64,000 nt of DNA. Source: Rallus limicola (Eukaryota; Chordata; Aves; Gruiformes; Rallidae). Of this stretch, positions 13,001 through 28,000 are shown in pieces (positions within the stretch are counted from its first letter, which is position 1; every line of letters starts with the position of its first letter). The notes beneath the pieces were generated by a model. It was not told the origin of the DNA and made no database searches. It was given only the letters and a program-made list of their open reading frames with translations. The position numbers and the translations under genes were made by a program. Location: the NCBI GenBank assembly GCA_022605955.1, contig JAKCOZ010000015.1, positions 4,283,287-4,347,286 on the forward strand, written 5' to 3'.

Positions 13001-16000
13001 TAGTACTGAAAGTTATGTTTTCTCTATGATTTCCAAGAATACATGGGAAATTTTTTGTTTAACGTTAGACACATAGAATAGCTGATGTCAAACCTGAGGA
13101 TAGGACAGAAAATGAATACATATTCAAAAACATTCTAAGGGAAGAGAAACATTAATAATATTTGTTGTGGCCCTTTATAGAAGTGTGAAAACACATCCTA
13201 CAATCACAAAGCAGCTTGACAAAACTGGGTTTAATAAACAATCACCCAGTTGAACAGTTGCCCAATTAGAAATCAATTACCTACCAGTCAAACCATCACA
13301 GCAGACCAGTGGCAATCACACCACTGCTTAGTTTCTCAGCATGGATATTCTGTTACAGTAAGGATATAATTTATCTGACAGAATGCTTCATAGAAAGTGT
13401 GTCTGAGGGAATTATTTGGTAAGAGGGTAAATTCAGACATTCCTGAAGTTACTTCTCCTGGGATGTTCATTTAGACCCTGATAAGCAAAAGGATAATTTA
13501 GTTTTAGTCTTCCTATTTCACTGAAAAATGAGAAAAGTGCATCTGTTTAACTGAGCCACAGAGCAAGAAATCATCTCCCACACAGAAGTGGGCAGCCCCA
13601 GGGCATAAGAAATGAAATGTTCTTCCAGGCTTCCTCTGTCTGGGGCTCTTGTCTTCTACGTGAACAGCTCATTTGTAACTAATTGCTTCTTCATCCAGGT
13701 GGAAGCTGAGTTGATCGATAAGCTGGACAGCCTGGTATCTGAAGGAAAAGGTGATGAGAACTACAGGGAACTCTTCAGCCTGCTGTAAGCTCTGCCAGTT
13801 TCTGCTCACTTTCTTTCAGTGCCAGGGTCATTGAAAGAGTCAGAGCAGTGATCTGTGCTACGGTGCTGATCTTCAGAGAAAGCTGTGAAGGGCTTTCTGG
13901 CAGGGTTTCGTGGTATGGCCCAGGGAAACAGGAACACATCACCCTAATTCTGAAAAGAATATAAATACCTGATTTCTTCTTTGCCTTCTGTCTGTGAAAT
14001 CTAATGTAAGGCTGCACAGCTAAGTAGTTATCCTCCTGTCAAAAACTGAGTTGCTAGAGGAGGCAGTGTCTTCTGCTTTACTTAGCAGTAATTGAAATCA
14101 TGGCTTCAGGACTGTTTAGAGAAATGGTGTACTGCCACAGAATCACCAGGTTGGAGAAGACCTTTAAGATCAAGTCCAACCCTTCCTGTCCTATGCTAAA
14201 CCATATTCCTAAGTACCTCATCTACCCTTTTTTTAACCACATGCAGGGATGGTGACTCAACCCCCTCCCTGGGCAGCCTGTTCCAGGCCCTGAGAACTCA
14301 GGCCCTGCCCAGCAAACCAGGCCTTGTTAGAACAGATTTTCCTCAGCATTTTCCTTTGTTTCTTCCAGTTTTTGAAGGTTGTGTTTGGTTGGCTCAGCAG
14401 TTGCAAACTGCCTCCTGCAGAGCCCATCACGACACTGTATTTGTACTCCTTTTCACACCAAAAATCCATACCTGTATGGATAAACTTAAAGACTTTACAT
14501 CTGACTTCCCACTTAGTTACCTTTGATTACTGATCTGTCTCCAAATTCCATTTCCAGTGATTCTAGGTTGTTTCTGGTGGACTTAGTTTTAACTCAGAGT
14601 CCAGAGCAGTTAGCCCTAAACCTCTCAACATTCCAGTGAACCACAGAGATCATTAGCAGAATTTTAGCTGTATATTCCAGACAATTTTATGGGCCCCCAA
14701 TAGCATGCTGGCAGTTTTGAGGCATAAGCCTTTCTTTCACTAGCCTCACTGCTTGTATTTCTGAATTTGCAACCACACATTCCTTCATTTTCAAGAGAAG
14801 TAAGCCTGCCCATCCTGTGTACCTATCCCAAGGAAGCAGTAAATTCAGTGAGTCTTGATTTGTGCATATTCAGCCTTGGGAAGTCTGGCACTTTATGTGC
14901 ACAGATAACATAAGTCTGTTTCAGGGGCAAAGGAAAGAAAATACCTTCCCTTTTCTACCTTTTCTTTTTTTTTTTAAATTCACCTGGCAAGAGGAATACT
15001 GTGTGTTTCCTTTGCTCGGGTTGAAGACATTTGTTACCTGAAATGTTAAGAATTCAGGGTCTGCAGCTTGTTAGCTATTTTTAGATGGTAGTGACTGCAT
15101 GTATTACCAAGAAACACAGCCTGGAAGTCCAGCAACCTTGAGTTTATATTTGCTACTAACTTTTCTGAGTGCAATGTGAACTTTGAGGAAACAATTCCAC
15201 AGTTTCACAAAGTTGTTAAACACTGTGCAAAAAGTAAAGAGCTGACCCTGAATTGTACTGCCTCAGCAAACACTGCTGCAATGTGAACTGGCTCCCTCAG
15301 CAGGAAATGCTCCCAGTACAGAAGAGGCTGCCTCTTGTGAGGACACATATGACACCCAACAGGACTTCTTTCCTCTTGCCAGTATAAAAGTGGCAAGTTC
15401 TTTGACCAGAGATCCAGTTTCAGGAAACCAGCATGTACATTTGCTTTCTCTTGTCATTTTTTAAGTATGATTTTATGTTCTTACCCACAGCCTTCTCCTA
15501 TCCTTCACAACTGTCTCAGGGAGATGCTCCCCATATTGTTTGTTGGCGGAGCAGGGGAAGATTGCCTGTATTTATTTACAGTTCAAATAGTGAATGATTC
15601 AGGGCTGGTTGGTCAGTTGCTGATTAGAGAAGAAAATTCATGTGGGAATGAGAAAAAAAAAAAAAGAGAGGTATTCACACTGGGTTTAGCCTCCCAACCT
15701 CTGCCTGCTGCCAGCAGTATTTAAGCTACAGGTGATAATGTGGGAATCAAGAGTTGCTGTGAGCGCTGCTCTTTGTCATCTGTTTTAAATGGCACTGTGA
15801 ATCCTGTCAGTTCTGTAATGTCCTTATCTTTGCTTCATGCTGCCTGGAGTAGAACCCAGCTCTTTGGGCCTTATCCCAGGTAAGACAGTAATTTGATGAA
15901 TCTGCTTCATGAGGGAGAAACCAAGTTGCTGTCTGCATGCCCTGGGCTACTTCCTGGAAGCCTCACCTGATGCCTTTCCATCTCCAAACAGCTTGCTGGA

Positions 16001-19000
16001 GAAGATTGAGCAGGAAACGTGGCGGGAGACGGGAATCTCTTTTGTTACATCAGTTACTCGCCTCATGGAGCGTCTGCTTGACTACAGGTATCTGGCACCA
16101 GCAGTGATATATTCGAAGTATAAGGGGTCTGTAAAAAGGTAGTACCAAATTTCTTTTCCACAGGGAGTATTGCTATTGTTTATCAAGCTGCATACTTCTC
16201 TGATGTTAAGTGTTGTGTAAGCAGGCCGAGCTCATTGCTCCTAAAACGGTACCTCTAGAACCCTAATCCCCATTCCTGTCTGCCAACAGCAAAGAGAGAG
16301 AAATTCTTCCATTAGTACTGTTGTACTAAGGTGTAATCAGGCTGCTGCATGATTCATTCCTCTTGTCATTGAAATGATCTTGCCTAATTCAGCAAAATAG
16401 ATGTTAAATACAGCATGATCTCAAATGCCTTGGTGAACCAGTGTGTGCTGAATGCCCCAGCTACACAGGCAGGCTGGGAAAGCTCTCCATGGGAGGGACA
16501 TTGGACATGTCAGCTGGTGACGTGTCTGCAAGCCTCCACTGTAAATCAGGCACCTTTTGTTTAGGTTGAGACTGACATTTGCAGTTGTGACTGACTGTTG
16601 TGCCAATGCAGTTGAGTTGTGTTGCAAGAAAATATTTTCACTCCAAACACACACACACACATACACACACACACTCAGAGTTGTTTTTATGGAATGAAAG
16701 ACAATTGGAAATTACCCAGAACTGCTCCAAATGTTCCTTATCTTTAGCCTGCTGACAAGGGTTCAAATCATTTTGGCTGCTGCTCATTAATGGTGAAAAC
16801 CTGTGACTAGGCGGGTGTTCTGTAGTCCCAAATCCTCTTCTGTGCTTTTCAGTCTGCTGCTCTTGTTGTCCTCACTAGTCCCATCCAACCTCCTGTTTGT
16901 TTCCTGACATCACTGCTCTACACCTGCCATGCAAGAGCAGGGATCCGAGTGAGACATGAAGACTGCAAGGAAACTGGGGGGGGTTTAATGAAATTTGCTG
17001 TTGATGCAACTCTGATAGACAGATATACATTTCCATGCTTAACTAAGAAACAGTTTAACTTTTAATTGATTTTTTTAATACACAGCAATTGTTTTTCATT
17101 GCCAGAACAGGGAACTGCATCAGAATTTAGAATTACAGAGTGATCCGTGGAGTCCAGCTGCCAGTAGCTGACACGGGGCCTCTTGAGACTTTGCTCTCTC
17201 ACTGCTTTAAAAATTCTGTCTCTCTTTCACAAATAAATGTGTATTTTTTAAGTCAAGATTAGTAATTTCTGAAGCCTTTAACTTTAGTTACTGATTGAAT
17301 TGGTATATTTTCTAAAATATTCCAGAGACTGAAGATAAACTTTGGGATTTCACTTGCCTATGAGAAAGTAATCTGGGCTGAGTATTCAGGTTGTATCTTT
17401 CAGTGTGCCAACACTACACCAGATACCTGAACTTAGGAAAACCAATCCTTTGACTAGAAAACTAGTAAACATTACCATCTGGATAAATAATAATTTTTCA
17501 CTTTTAAAGTAGATCTTTTAACTGATTTTTGTTCAGATTCTTGTAAGAAATGAAGCAGCAGTCATTTCAGGTGCTTGTTCTCAGACGCAGACAAGTAAAT
17601 GGACACTTGGTTCCTATTTACACATTAATGTGGAAGTTTTTCTTAGAGGACCTTTATAAAATAAAGTCTATGCTTAACTGTTTTATGTGATCCAAGGAAA
17701 CTCTGGAGGATAAGACACCTTCAAATTTATTTTAAAAGGGGTTTTTTGGCAGAGGTATGTTTTAACATTGCTCTGCTTCCTTAGGGACTGCATGAAAGGA
17801 GACGAAACGGAAAACAAGAAAATTGGCTGCACTGTTAACCTCATGGTAAAGATGTTTCCTTTATCTCTTTGTGATACTGTGTGATGTTGTCACAAGTGGG
17901 ATGGGAAAGGCTGGGATAGGGATGTGTCAAGCAAGCGTAGCTTCAGAGTCTGAGCACCAGGATGACAGAGCAGAGTGACAGGCGTTGTGAGCATCGCCTG
18001 GAGGCCTCCGCTCCAACTCAGCTCAAAACAGGGCCAAATAGGTCGGGTTGCTCAGAGCTTGTCCAGCTGAGTTCCAAGTATGCCTGTGGCAGGGCTTCTA
18101 CAACCTCTCATGTATTTTCATTCAGCTTTGGACCACCTTCTTGGAAAAAAAATCATGGTGTGATGAACTTAGTGGGTTAAATCACCATGAATGTGAAAAT
18201 AATGATCCCTTTTCTTTTATGCTAATAATGTGCTCTCTTTTCAACACCCTTAAACACACACAAATGCTGCTGATTGTCTTGAATGAAGGAACAGTGTCAG
18301 TAAGAATGACAAGTCTCTCTTCTCTCACAGAATTTCTATAAATCTGAAATTAACAAGGAAGAGATGTACATCCGCTACATCCACAAGCTGTGTGACATGC
18401 ACTTGCAGGCCGAGAACTACACAGGTAAGTAACACATCATATGGGGTCTATCTGAAACCAGGTGGCAGAAATCTTTGCTCTCCCAAGCTTATACTCCAAC
18501 ATGTGATTCATTCTTTTGGGAGAAATGTGTATGAGTAAGTTATGGCAGCTGGGAAGGTAAGAACCTGGGGTCCAGCCCGTTCCTTCAAGTGAAACAGTGT
18601 CTGTCTGTGCCCACACAGCCATAAGACTGTTCCATTGCACCCTCAGGTTTTATTTTGAAGTGTTTTGTCAGGAAGCTGATCAGAAGAGATCACAACAGCA
18701 GAATCAAAATTAGAGGAAGATTAAAATCACAGTTATATTATCATTTACCATGTTTCCTGGCACTGTAATACCTAGGGAGCAGTTAGAAAGCATATAGACC
18801 CTAATTCTCTGATGTCCAAGCTCTGCTGACAGCTCCAGGCCCCAAATTTAGTCACATATCTGAACATCTGACTGTGCATTTAAATCAAGTAGCTAGTAAA
18901 ACCAAACCTGACAGCTTTGTACCTAAAAACCAGGTTCACAGCAAAGAGGTTTGTGCTGCTAATTTAAGTAATCAAGTAATTAAATGAACATCTAAGAGTT

Positions 19001-22000
19001 CAGAATTTTTTTCCTCAAGCTGTAACCAGAAGTTCCAGGCTGTTTACACGCAGGGCTAGTGACCTTTCAGCCCATTGGCTGTGTTTCTTTGTTGTGGTTG
19101 ATTCAGTGTTCAATAATTGCTTTCCCACAGAGGCTGCATTTACTTTGCTTTTGTACTGTGAGTTGCTTCAGTGGGAGGACAGACCTCTGAGAGAGTTCCT
19201 GCATTATCCGTCTCAGTCAGAGTGGCAACGTAAGGAAGGTCTGTGCCGTAAGATTATCCATTACTTCAACAAAGGGAAGGTATGCCAACTTCTTCTCTCT
19301 TCCAGCAGCTTCCTTCCCTTGTCCTGACTTACTTAGGGCTTCCAAGCCTACCATCTCAGTTCAGTAGGCGGGAAGTAAATGTGTATCAAAAGGTTTTGTA
19401 ACTTGATAACTTGCTTGGGTTTGGCTCTCTAGACAAAAAAACAGCTGGGGAAAAAAAAAATGGATATGGGTATTTCATTATGCATAACATTGGAAACTAG
19501 TTCAGGCAGGCCAACAGGAAAACACCAGAACATTTTTATACCTTGAAACCAAACTTTGGGTCACCTGATAAGGGCAGAGAGCTCTAGGAATGCCAGTTCA
19601 CTATGTTTTGGGGAGTGGGATTGCGTTTTGTAGTCGTCTATGCCAGTCACTGTGTTAGGAGTTAAGGACTTGTTTTGTTTCTAACATGCAGAAGTAAATG
19701 CCAGGCAATGCACTGCAGGAGTGCCTTTATTTAAAAAAAAAAAAGTTAAGTCTTTCCAGTGTCACTGTTATTTGAAAGTGGCTTCCAATTAAAGTGCAGT
19801 TCCATCCATTGCCCATGATGAAAGCCAAGCCATTGCAATTTCACATATTCAGGATGTTTCTCCTACAAGATTTTTTTGAAGTCACTGCAGACGTAGGTGT
19901 CACACAGTCCCTTGTGTCACAGCATTTTGGGAACATTTTGGAAGTAAACCTTACAAGTGAAATCATCTGTCAGAGTATTTTAAATTTTTTTCCCTTCCCT
20001 AGAAAAATTCCTACAGCTTGTATTATTGGAAGATAACATCTGGATGTGTGCCTCAGGGTTGTTTTTGTCTGTGATGGCAATGACAGCAGCATTAAATACA
20101 AATGTGATTTGCTTCATACAGGGCTGCTATTCCAAGTAGTTCTTTCCTAGCCCTGGTAACAGGCAGATGCATATGGCAGAGACGTTCTCTAAAGCAGAAA
20201 GACGTCAGTTTCCTGTGTGAAGAAAGAAATGGCCTTTTTATGAGGAATCAATTAATTAGGAAGATGGGTTTTTTGCCAGAATTGTTCTTTTGTAATAATC
20301 CTGCTTATGGCTCTCTTTAGTTTCAGAAATTTTCAGACTGCACTTAAAATAAATTACTGAGTTGCTGAAATACTGCAGCACTGTACTGCCTGACTAGACA
20401 GCGATGGTGTACAGACTATGCCAAAGCAAGCCTGTGGCTTTCAGAAAAAACAGGCAATCCCTGTCTGCATGGAAAGGGAGTGAAAACTTGATGGATGTAA
20501 TTTTACTGTAAAACTCCTAACAGATTACAGAGTGTTAACCTCTTGAGGTTTTCTTCCCCACTGGATGGTTTTGGAGTTACTTGACTTTGTGTTTTAATCC
20601 TCCTTTATTATAAATGGTAGCTGAATGACTAAATAATCTACTTAAGCAGAATGTATGTCACTCAGAGTGTGGAAGTGAGAGATGCTGAGAAGCCAAATCC
20701 TCTCGCTGCTTTCGAGCACTTTTTGAGGCTGTATAATGAGGGACAACTCAGGGATTGGGAGAAACTTGCTTCCCTCTACTCAGGTCTAATAGTTTCTTTC
20801 TTGCACTACCCTAAGATGGTCCCTCCTTGAGACCTGAAGAGTGGAATCTGTTGTTCTGTGTCCTTTAGTTGCACTTCTTGAGTTAAGTTTCTGGAATCTT
20901 CCACTAAGGGTATGGGGAGTGGTCCAAGCAACAGGAAAAGGGTATAAAAATTGTGCATTTATTAATGGGAAGATTTTCTCAGAACAGAAATGGGGGAAAC
21001 TATGGCCACAAGACTGTCCTGAGTTTGATACAGCAGGCCCTGCAGCACAGGGCAAGGAGCGGTGGCATGGCCCAAAGCAGGCCTGGAGCATTGCCCTCTG
21101 CTGGGGTGGAACAAGGTGCTCCCAAGCCCTTTTACCCTTCACTCTGGCCATGTGCGCCTTCCTGGGTATTTCTGCTGTGCTTTAACTGGTTTATGGCTCA
21201 GTCAGCAGTGGGCACAAGTGTGTAACTTTAAATGAAGACTTGTATTGCTTTTTAATTCACAGTTGTGATTTTTGTCTGTTGAAACTCAAGGTTTTCTAAG
21301 TTGGAGGCTATGTACCTAATTGATTATGCTTCTGGACAGCAATACCCTGAGAACTACACAACCCTTTTCTGTCCAGCTAACTGCTAGATTTTATTAGCTC
21401 AAAATTCTGACCAGCTCCCATGACAGTGTGCATTCTTAGCACCAGCAAGTGCCAGAGACCCAAAGCTGTCTTTCCAAAGCAGCTCATTTTTAGATCATGT
21501 GCTCCATACCCAACATTTGAACTGATTTCTCTTGTGCATCCTCATTTGAATCCTATTTCCAAAAGCTGCACGTTGGGATGTGAGTAAATAAAGATTGCCT
21601 TTCATAAATGTTGATTGTCTTTATCTGTGCTTCCTCATGTGCAGTCAGCAGCACTCAACTGGGAGCTGCTGGTGCCACAGGAGAAAGCTGCAATAAATGT
21701 CATATGAATGTGCTTTTCAAGTGAAGGACATAATACAGAATGTGCAGACAGATCAGACCTCAGCAAAAGACAAAGCAGTAATGAGGGAAATTAACAGTGG
21801 AGACATTAGGAATTGTTAGGAGAGGAGAAGAATTGCTGCTTTAGAGGGAAGTGACACTTGTGTAGCACATGGAATTACATCTTAGGTTTCTACGCTGTGA
21901 CGGTGGTACTCATTAACATCACAGATTTTAAAATAGAGAGTCCTGGTGATTCAGATTTCCTTTCATTCTCTTTACCTTCCAAATATCTGCAAACTGTCTT

Positions 22001-25000
22001 TTCTATAAGAAGTTACCTGTGCATTGTGTTTCTTTCCTTTTGTATCTACGGAATATTCAATAGAATTTCTCTAACCAGAAGAGAGAGAGAAAGCCTGGGT
22101 TGGGATGACAGGAATAGTATCAGGGCGTGTGTAGAAGAGCTGGTATAAAGAAGAATCAGATGTGGTTACATGTCGTTAGTTTCATTCACATCAGAAAAGG
22201 AGCATGAAAAGGTTACATCTTCAGGATCACCTGGAGGGAAGACAGCCAGCTTTCTGCTCCCATCCAGAAGACAGATTACAGAATTACGTAGGCTTTACAG
22301 AGCATCCCATTTGGAAGTGAGACTCTGCTCACACTGTGGGACAAAAGCCATTTATTCCTAATTGTTAGTTGTATTACCTTTTTCCAAATCAGTTTCCAGT
22401 CTTATGAATGAATTGTCAGTAACAAGCAGTATCTGTGTAACCTCAACAGAACATATGCCTCCATTACCATCCCAAAGAAGGAATTAATCTGATACTTAAT
22501 GGCACCGGTTTCATCACAATGCATTCTCACTTTTAATCCCTGGCATTTCGTACCAAATGAATTCCCAGAACTGAGTTCCCATATTCCTCTCAGCCAGGTT
22601 GCTGAGAACATTCTGGTTGCTGTGAGTGTGATCTGCTTTGGTTTTGCAGAGCTGGGAGTTTGGAATCCCACTATGCCGAGAGCTGGCCATTCAGTACGAA
22701 AGCCTCTATGATTATCAGAGCCTCAGCTGGATTCGGGTAAGTAGCAGCACTTCTTCTCCTTGTAGACTCTCATGTCCCAGGGAATTTGGCTCTCCTGTCA
22801 GAATATCCTGAATTTAAAAAAGAAATGTATTCCCTGTAGAGCTCCACTGACTTCTTTGCCATGGATTCATTTAGATAACTTTGTAGGCCCACTGAGTAAT
22901 TCCTATGTCTGCTAAAAGTAAACTCTCATGAGCATATGAAGACAGCACACACGTAGGAGCTGGGCCTCCCTCTGCAACTGCATACTTAGATAGATGTATT
23001 TGCATATTGTTTTCTTATTTTTAAAAAAATGACGTAATGATACTTCATTTTAATTCCAAAAATACCAAGGACAACTTGTGCCCCAGGTGATGTTTGAGGA
23101 ACAAGACAGGAAGAATGGAGAAGGCAAATGCTTATGGCATTCTTGTCAATTTACAAGAATCTGGTCCTCTGGTAAAACCAAGCATGTGATTAAATCAGGG
23201 CACATTTGCAGAATCATGCTTTAATCAGAAAAAGTCACAGTGCTGGTTGTTATTTAAAAGCTTTATGAATGTGAAAATAGTTCATCTGCTTCTGTCCTCT
23301 GGGATAGCATGCATATGTCCCGAGTTAAAATTTATGAACATATTATTATACAGAGTGATTTAAATTCTCTTTAGAAGTCAAATTTAAGTCAAGTAGGTCA
23401 AATAAGTCCATTTTTTTCTCATCTGAAGCTACCCATCTAGCTAGGTCCATGAACCTGTTTTCCTCAAAGCGGCCCTGAAGAGCGTACAGGTGACCATCTT
23501 AGTTTAACACTTGTTTCCTGTAGCCATCTAAAGTAGGGCAGTGTGAAAGCTTACCCCAGTGTACAGGCAATACCGTACCGGTACAGCGGTCATGGCTCAC
23601 TCAAGTTGTGCATCAAGGCTTTCTTCCCTAAAACATCCATAAATTAGCAATTCTTGTTGACTTTTTATTATTTGGATTTAATTAGCTGGCAGGTGAGTAG
23701 CATCTCTGCTGATGGTGTAACCAACTGACCTCATGCTTCCACTCTCCTGAATGTGGTCTGTTTGCTGTCCAAGGTACCAAAATCTGGGATGACCTGAACT
23801 GACTTAGATTTCTACCCCCTCTATAGTTTTTCCTCTATGCCATTCACATCATTCAACACATTTCTTTGTGCTTCCTGCAATGACTTTGGGACTTTCTCCA
23901 TTTTAGAAAAGGAGTTGGTTGGGAACAAAGCCTTGATGCAATATTCCAAGTCAAAGGTGCTGTTAGGGTTCCCTGCAGTGAAAGCAATGATGTCAAAAGG
24001 ATTATTCTCTTTTAAAAGCTATCAGTTTCTATAGCAAAATTTCCATGAGCCTTTCAACATGGGGTCCTGTAATCCCCCTCATGATAAAAATGTGAGCCCA
24101 GTGCCACAAAGCTAATAATAGGCACTACAGAAAAGTCCTTTTACTTTTTCCAACTCCCCCTCCCCTTTTTTTTGTCTTCCATGTTACATTTACTGGTGCA
24201 CACAGCTACAGAAGGTTTCATTTTTTTCATCCTTTCTCATGCCCCTCAACTCAATTAAACCATACCCAACTGATTTTGATATCATTTTCCAGACAGGGGT
24301 ACAGATTTTGAGCTGTAGGACAGAATAGGACACTATGAGCCAGACAACATAGATCTTAATCTCAGCTTTGCCACCAGTTCTGCAACCCAAAAAAAGTTAC
24401 ATGCAAGACCTGTTTAACTTAGTGAGATAAAATAGAAAAATTCCTGTCATCTCCAAAAATGTAAAATGAGTATGAGGATACCACAGTCTGTTCCACTATG
24501 TGGACTGTTTAATTAATAATCATCTTTAAAAGGAATGTATCTTTTCATAGAAGCTGTGGGGGCAAGAGAATAATGTGGTATTTTAATGTGTCTTGATATT
24601 CTAATGTTTTAAGTGCAGCTTTAAGGCTCTGACATTGGCTCTCCTTTTCCTCCCCAGAAAATGGAAGCAACATATTATGATAATATCATGGAGCAGCAGC
24701 GCCTGGAACCGGAGTTCTTCAGAGTTGGTTTTTATGGTCGGAAATTCCCGTTTTTCTTGCGGGTAAGCCAGGCTTGGACAAGGTATTGCAGAGTGACCAG
24801 GCTCAGAGTTGTAGTTCAGCCCTTGGACTTCTGTTATGGAGATATTTTTTTGTTATGCCTCACAAGTAGCAAACAGCTTTCTGGTTGAACTAAAGGATGT
24901 GTCCATTGGGAATGCTCCTAGGAAGAGATCAGAAATTTGACTCATGCCTATGTGTATTTTGGACAAACTGCACATGCAGCACAAATTGCCTCTATATTAA

Positions 25001-28000
25001 GCAAAATGCTGTATTGCAGCAATGTTGGGTCATTACTCAACTAATTTTCATCATCTCAAATTATCAGGCTTTAAAAAGGCTCACATGACAGAAGGATGCT
25101 AATACCAGACTGATGACTCTCTTGCGCTATCTGCAAGTGAAAATTTCCTCTCTCCATCAAAAAGCCTAGCAGCTTCTCTGGACATGTCCTGGCTTTGAGC
25201 TTAGAGTCTGCTGGTACATAGAGGATCAGTTGGGTGTACAGTCTGTTTTAAAAGTGAAATTACCTCCTTTTCCTAATGATGAATCAGACTTTACAATGGG
25301 TATTTGTTCATACGATGTCTTGTTGCTAGTTCAGAGCATGGAAGGAATATAATCTGACAACTGCTGTAAGAGCTGTCTGAAAATTGATGGTAGATGCCAT
25401 CTAGCTTGACAGGACAAGCTAACTCGAAGCATGCTTTTGAGGCCTTGGAGGTGCATGCTCTGTGTTCCTTTTAAAGAGTGGCTTGACAAGAGGTGGCACC
25501 GCTCCTGAGTTACGCAGGATGAAGCCACAGAAAGCCAAGCTCTGTGCCATTTTTCCCACAGGGTACTCTATTTGAAAACTGCACTCCCAAATTCTAAGTT
25601 GGGTTTTTTTAAGCTAAGATTTAAAGATTGGTGTCTCACTACAGTCTTTTAATGGAAGCAAGGGAGGCGGAGGGGGGAAGTAAAGGCAAGTTTGGATTAA
25701 TCACGGTGAAAATACCAGTGGATGAAGCAGTAGGCTCACGTTATTCAGAGGTGAAGTTGTACAGTGCCACAGGGCAGCAGCCCAAACTGGTGTGCAGAAC
25801 ACAGGTGCAAAGGAATCTGAGGAAATGCCAAGTGTTGCAGCACGAAGCAGTAGCTACCCCGTTTCATGAAGATCTTTGAAGGAAACTGGCAATTTCTCTT
25901 TTCTTATATCTAACAACAGATGTTTCAGAAAACAAATGACAACAAAACCCTTAGGGCACATAAGTCTTCCTACATTTGAAATTGTATGAGTGAATCTAGC
26001 TTAACTTTCCTGCTATGGAGCCCACAGCTTTAGCCTGGACCCTGCACGGGCTGTGTCTGTGACACGGCACGAGGCTCCAGCGCACAGCACTTTGCTCCCT
26101 GCAAACAGCGTAACAATGCGGATACTCGGCTGGAGACATTAACAGTGAACATGAGCTTACATAATTATAATCCTTGTTAATTCTGCAATTATATTTGGTA
26201 GCAGTACTTCTGATAGCAGATTACTAATGTAGCAATCTCATTAAAAGTCATCCTCCTCCTTTCTCTCTCTAATGATCCATACAGCGTACACATTGCAACA
26301 CGCAGACTAAGCCCATTAGCAATCACATCAGCATGGATCACACTGTAAAGAGACTGGAAGCAGCTATTCTGGAGAAGAAAAAAGATATACATGGAATTAA
26401 AATTTTCAAATGGATATGGGAGTGAATTAAAGTGATCAAATAACTCCATGCCCTTTTCTCATCTATTTTTCTGCTGCTGTATAACTTAAAAAAGAAAATA
26501 ACCAAATAGCCACTTATTTCTACATATTTGATTTTGAACACCCTTTGTCTAGACGTCACTGTTCATGCTTCTACAAATTCTGCATCTATTTCTAGCGTTC
26601 CTACACAAGTAAAACTGTCCATGTCTTCCACCTACCAGAAGTTTAAGTAAGGCCTGACAAGCTGTGTTCTGAGATCTTGTGTTGGCATCTGTCTGAAGAG
26701 TCTATTAAATTTAGCTCTTAGGTGTTTTCAGGGCATTATTTTTAGAATCACAGTAACTTTATTTATAGGCTTAGAGTTTTCTGGATTGCTGCAATCAAAA
26801 GCTAAAATAGGGAATGCAGTAGGTGCCATGAAGAGATTCACCTTCAAACATGGACTCACTCCAAATTTAATAATAGCTGCAAAGTTCAGCTTTACAGACT
26901 GAACTGTCAAGATCCATCATGGAGGTTTTCTCCCAGTTCACTGGCTGCTGTGACTGATGCATACAAAGTGGCAGATGTCACAGCTGGAACATGAGACCCG
27001 TTCCATAAAGCTGAAACACAAAGCCAAAGATAACTGTGCTCCTTGACTGTCTCATATCATCAGGTTTTGCTGCTTTCCCTTTGGTTTTGCTACAAGATCA
27101 AGAGCTGCTTCACGACGAGGGTGGTGAGGCCCTGGCACAAGGTGCCCAGGGAGGTGGTGGCTGCCCCCTCCCTGGAGGTGTTCAGGGCCGGGTTGGATGG
27201 GTCCTAGCGCAGCCTGGTCTGGTGAGAGGTGTCCCTGCCCATCGCAGGGGGTTGGAGCTTGGTCATCTTTAAGGTCCCTTCCAGTCCAAACCAGTCTGTG
27301 ATTCTGTGCTCAGCCAGAACCCTCTTTCAGTCTATAATTATCTTAAGCAGGGGATGCAGGGGGAAATGGGCAGCCCCTTTTCAGTGTCTGTGGGGACAGG
27401 ACAAGGGGCAATGGCTGCAAGTTGGAGCAATGGAAGTTCCCCACCACCATGGGGAAGAACTTTTCCCCAGTGAGGGTGAGGGAGCCCTGGGCCAGGCTGC
27501 CCAGGGGGGTGTGGAGTCTCCATCTCTGGAGAGATTCCAGCCCCGTCTGGACGCCTATCTGAGTGATATGTCCTAGGGAGCTGCTTTGGCAGGGGGTTGG
27601 ACCCCAGGAGCTCTCGAGGTCCCTTCCAACCCCTATGATTCTATGATTCTATGATTCAGAGCAATTAGCTAAAATGTCATCACCTATACTGCAGCTTCTA
27701 AATGCAAGAAATACAATGGGGAGCTCTTGTTTGCTGGGATTCTTTCTTTGCCTCACAAAGGTGGAAAATCTCCCTGTGCTTCTAGTTATCATTATGTGTA
27801 TGAGAGTTAAAAGTACCAGCATTAAAGACTTCCCCTGCTTCCACTGGTCTCACACCAGGAGACATTACCACCAACCCAAACTGCGCTTTGGTAACACAGT
27901 TCGGACACTGGAATAAAACCTTTGTGACACTGAGGGCTTCAGAAATCCTGTATCCTGCTGGTCAAAGTTCAAGATGGCTCAAAAAGCGTGCAAGAACTCT

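Noticed and set aside
27036..27576. Open frames of 78 and 115 codons near 27.1-27.6 kb as small genes
   Set aside because: They lie wholly in CR1 sequence.
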